From Cetobacterium sp. UBA6069 (GTDB lineage Bacteria > Fusobacteriota > Fusobacteriia > Fusobacteriales > Fusobacteriaceae): 9,102 nucleotides of DNA. Location: the NCBI GenBank assembly GCA_002428805.1, contig DIXX01000067.1:1-9102 (forward strand). The letters are read 5' to 3'. Positions within the stretch are counted from its first letter, which is position 1. Every line of letters starts with the position of its first letter. Shown one piece after another: positions 5,731-9,102 of this stretch. Position numbers and translations under genes: made by a program. The notes under the pieces are model-generated. The model made no database searches. It was not told where the DNA came from and was given only the letters and a program-made list of their open reading frames with translations.

Positions 5731-8344
5731 ACTCTCCTCCTTCACTTAAAAATATTTGTTTTAAAGTTAATCTCTCTTTATCTAAGTGAATTATAAATCT
5801 ATTTTCACTATCATCATAATAACCTAACGTTACATTTTCTGTTATCTGTTTCCCTTTATTATCCATTCCAATATACTCGATTTGTAACATATATTTTCTT
5901 GCATAAAGTCCACTCACTTCAAATGTTCCATCATTTTCAGGATTTAAATATTCTATTAATCTTCCATTTTCATCTAAAACTTTTATCAAAACATTTTCAA
6001 ATAAACTAATTTTTTCTTGCTCGTTCAACTTTAGACTTTGATCTATCTGAATCTCTCCAACTATTGTCACCAATGGTTTAACTGGAATTGGAGCTACAAC
6101 TGTTCCTACTTGCTGACCTAGAATTTGTATTTTCGTATTTCCCAAAGTATATGAAGGTTTTCTAATTGTAGGTTTCATCTCGTATAAAATTTTATTTGGA
6201 ACACCAAAGAACATTGCCTCTCCATTTTCATCTGTATCGAGTGTTTGATCTCCTATTTTAACTTCAACATACTCTAGTCTTTCCTCTCCCTCATCTAAAA
6301 TTCCATTGTCATTTACGTCTAAAAATGTAATCACCTTAACTCTTGAACTATCAATACTTTCTAATGGTTTTCTAATATTTTTTAAATCTACAACCCTATT
6401 TACTCCTGCAGAGTATCTTTGAGCTCCGCTTTCATCATAATTGATTTCTCCTCTTAACCAATTATCATAATCTAAAGTAAATCTAAATGTAAATTTTTCT
6501 CTATATATTTCAGAATATCCAAATTCTAAAGAGTAATCAAATATACTGAAAATATTTTTATTAGAAAGCTTTAAAGTTGTCTCTAAATCTTTTCCATCCT
6601 CTAACCAAGAATTTGTAAGTTGAACATTATATTTTTTTAATCCATTGTAATACATATTCACTTCATAACTATCATCTTGTTTTAGCGATTTGCTATAATC
6701 AAAAGATACCAATAAATCTTTCCATCCTTTACTTATATTCAAACCAACACTTTCGTCATTTTCATCTTCTTGCTCTAAATTATATTTAGTTTTACTCCAC
6801 TCATAATTGATTTGGAAAATTCCAGTTGGATTATATGTTATTCCATATCTCTCCTCTGATTTTTCATCAAAATATCTTCCAAATTCAGCTCTATCCACTA
6901 CAAATCTAAAATCTTTTATATCAATTTGGAAAGTTCCATCATATGAATATCTATCTTTATTACTAAGTCCATCTTCTGTTGTTATATTCGTATTTAAAGC
7001 TCTTTCTGTTCCCAAAACTAAAGTATATGGGAATCTATAGATATAGTTACTGTAAACTGCTTCTCCTCTTATATGATCCAAGTATTCTATACGCCCATCC
7101 CCTAAATCCTCGGGTTCATGTTTATACCCTAATCCTAAAGTTAGATTTTGAGTAATACCATGAAATAAATTGGCATTTATGGAATACTTATCATACTGAT
7201 CTATCTCTCTAATTGATATATCATACTCTGTTTCACCTTTATTTTGTTGAGAGTAACTTGTAGCTGTATCAATATCAACTGTGTATATTCTTCCATCTGG
7301 CTGATAAACTCTCAAAGTATAACGTCTATTTTCTTGAATTTCAGAGTTATCAAACTCTATAACTCCATCAATGGCATCTTTAACTTCAATTGGAAATCCT
7401 AAATATAGTAGTTCTACTTTACTTCCAATTGGCACATTTTCTCGAATCACATAATTTTTCCCTTTAATATAATAACCTTTCTCTTTTCTAAAAGTAGCTC
7501 CCCACTCTCTTGCTCCATCGCTTCCTGTATTTTCAAATTTTAAAGAGTGGTTTTTATATACCTCAGGATAGTATAAGCTCATATTTCCAAGATTGTTGTC
7601 TCTAACATCATAAGCTGCTGTAAACTCTCCATATAGCAACGGTCCTTGATACTCTAAATCCCCTGTCCAATCAGTTTTAGTTTTTCTATCTTCTGAATCT
7701 TTTCCAGCCTTTGTGGCGATTCCTTGGAAATCAAAACGCACATATCCTACATCAAACATTGTACGCTCACTAGTAAATAGAAGCTCTCCATCGTATTTAG
7801 CTTCTATTATTCCATCACGTATATTAGCTAAATACATCTCTATTTCAGCTGAAGTTTCAAAACTCAATCTCATTGAAACATCATCATTTTCTAAATCTAA
7901 ATACAACTCTCTTAAAAACAGCTCTTTAAACTTCTCACTTTCTAAAAAGAAATCTCCTTGCTCAACTATAACTCCAGAATCATCTGATTTTATACTGATC
8001 TCTCTTACATCTGTTCCTAGTGTTGCTTTTAAAACTTCACTTTCAATTTTATAATCTTTAAACCCTATTGTATTAAACAGGTTTATAACCGGTAGATAAG
8101 TTTTATCATCTTGAACTATTACTGGATATACCTCACTAACCTTGGCTCCATTAACTTTTAAATCATAAAAGTTATCTCTAGCCTGCACTCCTTTTAACTC
8201 GTTTAAAAGAATTCCGTATTCTTCTTCACTTATCATATTTAAACTTCTTAACTCATTTAACTGTTCTAAAGTAAATTCGGCTGTATAGGTCAACAGTGAT
8301 AAACATAAAAATCCTAATAGATAAATCATAGATTTAAACTTCAA
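5687..8344 (-). CDS. Outer-membrane usher-like protein (chaperone-usher family, divergent, 885 aa)
   Basis: The start is TTG 8344, 5 nt after GGGGAGGTG; the next ATG (8329) would be 20 nt away. Residues 1-22 are a signal peptide ending TYTA. Residues 26-51 form a short SHOCT-like helix pair (LEQLNELRSLN, ISEEEYGILLNEL). Residues 60-120 resemble the usher N-terminal domain (DLKVNG, KTYLPVINLFNTIGF). About 190-290 and 365-665 are alternating aromatic strands of a beta-barrel, interrupted at 294-360 by a plug-like domain with the characteristic run IRENVPIGSKVELLYLG, then IEF and YTLRVYQPDGR. Residues 668-755 are an SdrD/CNA-B-like domain with DVNDNGILDEGE (676-687), a Ca-type loop. Residues 757-855 are a second carboxypeptidase-regulatory-like beta domain (ENVLIKVLDENGR, GTFEVSGLYARKYMLQIEY). 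The predicted role is the outer-membrane pore and assembly platform that takes subunits from the chaperone encoded 17 nt upstream. The only cysteine is in the signal peptide, whereas many classical ushers have a C-terminal Cys pair. The layout is closest in spirit to alternate (CS1-type) ushers, but I cannot assign a clade. Confidence 0.82.
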   Translation of the reverse strand: MKFKSMIYLLGFLCLSLLTYTAEFTLEQLNELRSLNMISEEEYGILLNELKGVQARDNFYDLKVNGAKVSEVYPVIVQDDKTYLPVINLFNTIGFKDYKIESEVLKATLGTDVREISIKSDDSGVIVEQGDFFLESEKFKELFLRELYLDLENDDVSMRLSFETSAEIEMYLANIRDGIIEAKYDGELLFTSERTMFDVGYVRFDFQGIATKAGKDSEDRKTKTDWTGDLEYQGPLLYGEFTAAYDVRDNNLGNMSLYYPEVYKNHSLKFENTGSDGAREWGATFRKEKGYYIKGKNYVIRENVPIGSKVELLYLGFPIEVKDAIDGVIEFDNSEIQENRRYTLRVYQPDGRIYTVDIDTATSYSQQNKGETEYDISIREIDQYDKYSINANLFHGITQNLTLGLGYKHEPEDLGDGRIEYLDHIRGEAVYSNYIYRFPYTLVLGTERALNTNITTEDGLSNKDRYSYDGTFQIDIKDFRFVVDRAEFGRYFDEKSEERYGITYNPTGIFQINYEWSKTKYNLEQEDENDESVGLNISKGWKDLLVSFDYSKSLKQDDSYEVNMYYNGLKKYNVQLTNSWLEDGKDLETTLKLSNKNIFSIFDYSLEFGYSEIYREKFTFRFTLDYDNWLRGEINYDESGAQRYSAGVNRVVDLKNIRKPLESIDSSRVKVITFLDVNDNGILDEGEERLEYVEVKIGDQTLDTDENGEAMFFGVPNKILYEMKPTIRKPSYTLGNTKIQILGQQVGTVVAPIPVKPLVTIVGEIQIDQSLKLNEQEKISLFENVLIKVLDENGRLIEYLNPENDGTFEVSGLYARKYMLQIEYIGMDNKGKQITENVTLGYYDDSENRFIIHLDKERLTLKQIFLSEGGEYEKVISSNPSPSKL
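5734..5742 (-). promoter_or_regulatory. Ribosome binding site deciding the 187-aa start
   Basis: AAGGAGGAG on the minus strand is followed by AGT and ATG 5730. An in-frame GTG at 5745 sits immediately upstream of this site and is preceded only by TTTTTAA-type sequence, so the ATG is the better start. The site is read as EGGE in the usher frame. Confidence 0.8.
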
Positions 8345-8349
8345 GATTA

Positions 8350-8358
8350 CACCTCCCC
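8350..8358 (-). promoter_or_regulatory. Ribosome binding site supporting a TTG start for the usher
   Basis: GGGGAGGTG on the minus strand is followed by TAATC and then TTG 8344. The first in-frame ATG is 20 nt from the site, too far for normal initiation, so TTG is the better start and also gives the signal peptide its basic KFK head. Confidence 0.8.
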
Positions 8359-8361
8359 AAG

Positions 8362-9090
8362 TTATCTTATATCTCCTTCATACAATACATTTTTATTTAA
8401 AGAATCTTTCACAACTAATTTTTTATATTTTGAGAAATTTTTCATAAACTTTTCATCGTGTTTTGTTAATTTTTGATTTAATTTATTTGCTTCTATTTTC
8501 TCATTTTTTAACAGTCTTAAATTTCCTATGTAGATTTCATTTTTATTTTTTCCTTCTGCTAAATAAAAATTTAAAGTACCTCTTCTTTCTCCTACATTGG
8601 CTAGTATCCCTTTAAATTCAAGATTTTTATCTTTTAAAGAAACTGAAAAATCTTTTAAGAAAATTTTTGGATTTAAATCTCCTATGTATCCTGCTAAATC
8701 CATTTTAAGGTGAGTTAATATCTGAACTGCAGAGTTATCTTTTGAAGTTAAGTTAGGTAATGCAATCTCTTTGATTCCAACCGTGACAAGATACTCACCT
8801 TTCGGAACTCCCTTTGGTGCTTTAACAAAAATTTTAAATTTTCCACTACGTCCAGGTTTTAATGTAACTGTAGTTGGGAATATCTCTACCCAATTTTTCA
8901 TAGATTTTTCTATGTTTTCATCTGTTAAATAAAGTTGATATTTCAATGTATTTTGAGTTGGGTTATATAAAGTATACTCTTGAGCTTCACCTCTACCATC
9001 TATTTTTTTATCAAAAATTACTGGATTGATATTTATATAACCAAATGTATTAAAGGTTAAAAGGAAAAAAAGAATAAAAATATTTTTCAT
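8362..9090 (-). CDS. Periplasmic PapD-like fimbrial chaperone (242 aa)
   Basis: ATG 9090 follows a GGGGGC element 6 nt upstream at the window edge. Residues 1-17 are a signal peptide (likely cut after TFG). The mature protein has the size and two-domain layout of PapD-type chaperones. The N-terminal Ig-like domain holds INPVIFDKKIDGRG (21-34), YTLYNP (39-44), NWVEIFPTTVTLKPGRSGKF (66-85) and KAPKGVPKGEYLVTVGIKEI (90-109), matching the usual run of Trp-rich strand, P/LxPG turn and receptor-binding strand. AVQILTHLKMDL (121-132) is the candidate edge strand for donor-strand complementation. The C-terminal domain (about 138-242) has KDFSVSLKDKNLEFKG, then GTLNFYL, and is Lys/Asn-rich. There are no cysteines. 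It is first in the visible operon and 17 nt from the usher gene, the usual pairing. A more general DUF916-like secreted Ig protein is the main alternative; the usher next door favours the chaperone. Confidence 0.83.
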   Translation of the reverse strand: MKNIFILFFLLTFNTFGYININPVIFDKKIDGRGEAQEYTLYNPTQNTLKYQLYLTDENIEKSMKNWVEIFPTTVTLKPGRSGKFKIFVKAPKGVPKGEYLVTVGIKEIALPNLTSKDNSAVQILTHLKMDLAGYIGDLNPKIFLKDFSVSLKDKNLEFKGILANVGERRGTLNFYLAEGKNKNEIYIGNLRLLKNEKIEANKLNQKLTKHDEKFMKNFSKYKKLVVKDSLNKNVLYEGDIR

Positions 9091-9096
9091 AAAATA

Positions 9097-9102
9097 GCCC
9101 CC
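9097..9102 (-). promoter_or_regulatory. Probable ribosome binding site of the chaperone gene (cut by window edge)
   Basis: The minus strand reads GGGGGC, 6 nt before ATG 9090. The purine run probably continues beyond the window. The 12 bases before the gene show no promoter, so the operon may start further upstream or include earlier genes. Confidence 0.55.

Noticed and set aside
5731..5745. GTG 5745 as start of the small protein (192 aa)
   Set aside because: It has no ribosome binding site upstream, and the GGAGGAG site falls after it. ATG 5730 has ideal context and gives a cleaner signal peptide.
8329..8331. ATG 8329 as the usher start
   Set aside because: It would be 20 nt from the only ribosome binding site and would drop the basic head of the signal peptide. 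TTG 8344 fits better.

Overview
The window is almost wall-to-wall coding sequence, all on the minus strand. It holds one compact, probably single-transcript gene cluster that I read as a chaperone-usher-type surface-fibre system from a low-GC bacterium with an outer membrane. The strong AT bias, AGA/TTA/AAA-rich codon use, strong GGAGG ribosome binding sites and diderm secretion genes together suggest Fusobacteriota (Fusobacterium, Cetobacterium, Ilyobacter or relatives). That placement is inference: there is no rRNA or other marker gene here.

In transcription order (right to left) the genes are: (1) 9090-8362, a 242-aa periplasmic PapD-like chaperone; (2) 8344-5687, an 885-aa outer-membrane usher-like barrel protein with an unusual N-terminal region, a plug-like insert and two C-terminal carboxypeptidase-regulatory/SdrD-like domains, one with a Ca-binding-type loop; (3) 5730-5167, a 187-aa exported protein with a proline-rich N-terminal segment and a second Ca-type loop; (4) 5164-4625, a 179-aa exported protein that looks like a pilin-type beta domain with a proline-rich tail; (5) 4628 to the window edge, the first 1,542 residues of a giant exported protein built from tandem modules of about 350 residues. 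This last reading frame has no stop before base 1, so its C-terminus lies outside the window.

The genes are tightly joined. There are 17 nt between 1 and 2, a 44-nt overlap between 2 and 3, 2 nt between 3 and 4, and a 4-nt ATGA overlap between 4 and 5. The ribosome binding sites of genes 3, 4 and 5 lie inside the 3' ends of the preceding genes. Translational coupling is likely, and so is a shared promoter upstream of base 9102, outside the window. I see no promoter, terminator, tRNA, mobile element or CRISPR array.

Proposed joint function (inference): all five products enter the periplasm through N-terminal signal peptides. The chaperone holds unfolded subunits, the usher barrel passes them through the outer membrane, the two small proteins act as anchor, shaft or adaptor subunits, and the giant modular protein is the exposed adhesive or structural element. 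No mature protein in the cluster contains a cysteine, apart from a possible lipidation cysteine in the 187-aa protein. The most noteworthy points are the giant repeat subunit in a chaperone-usher operon and the divergent usher.
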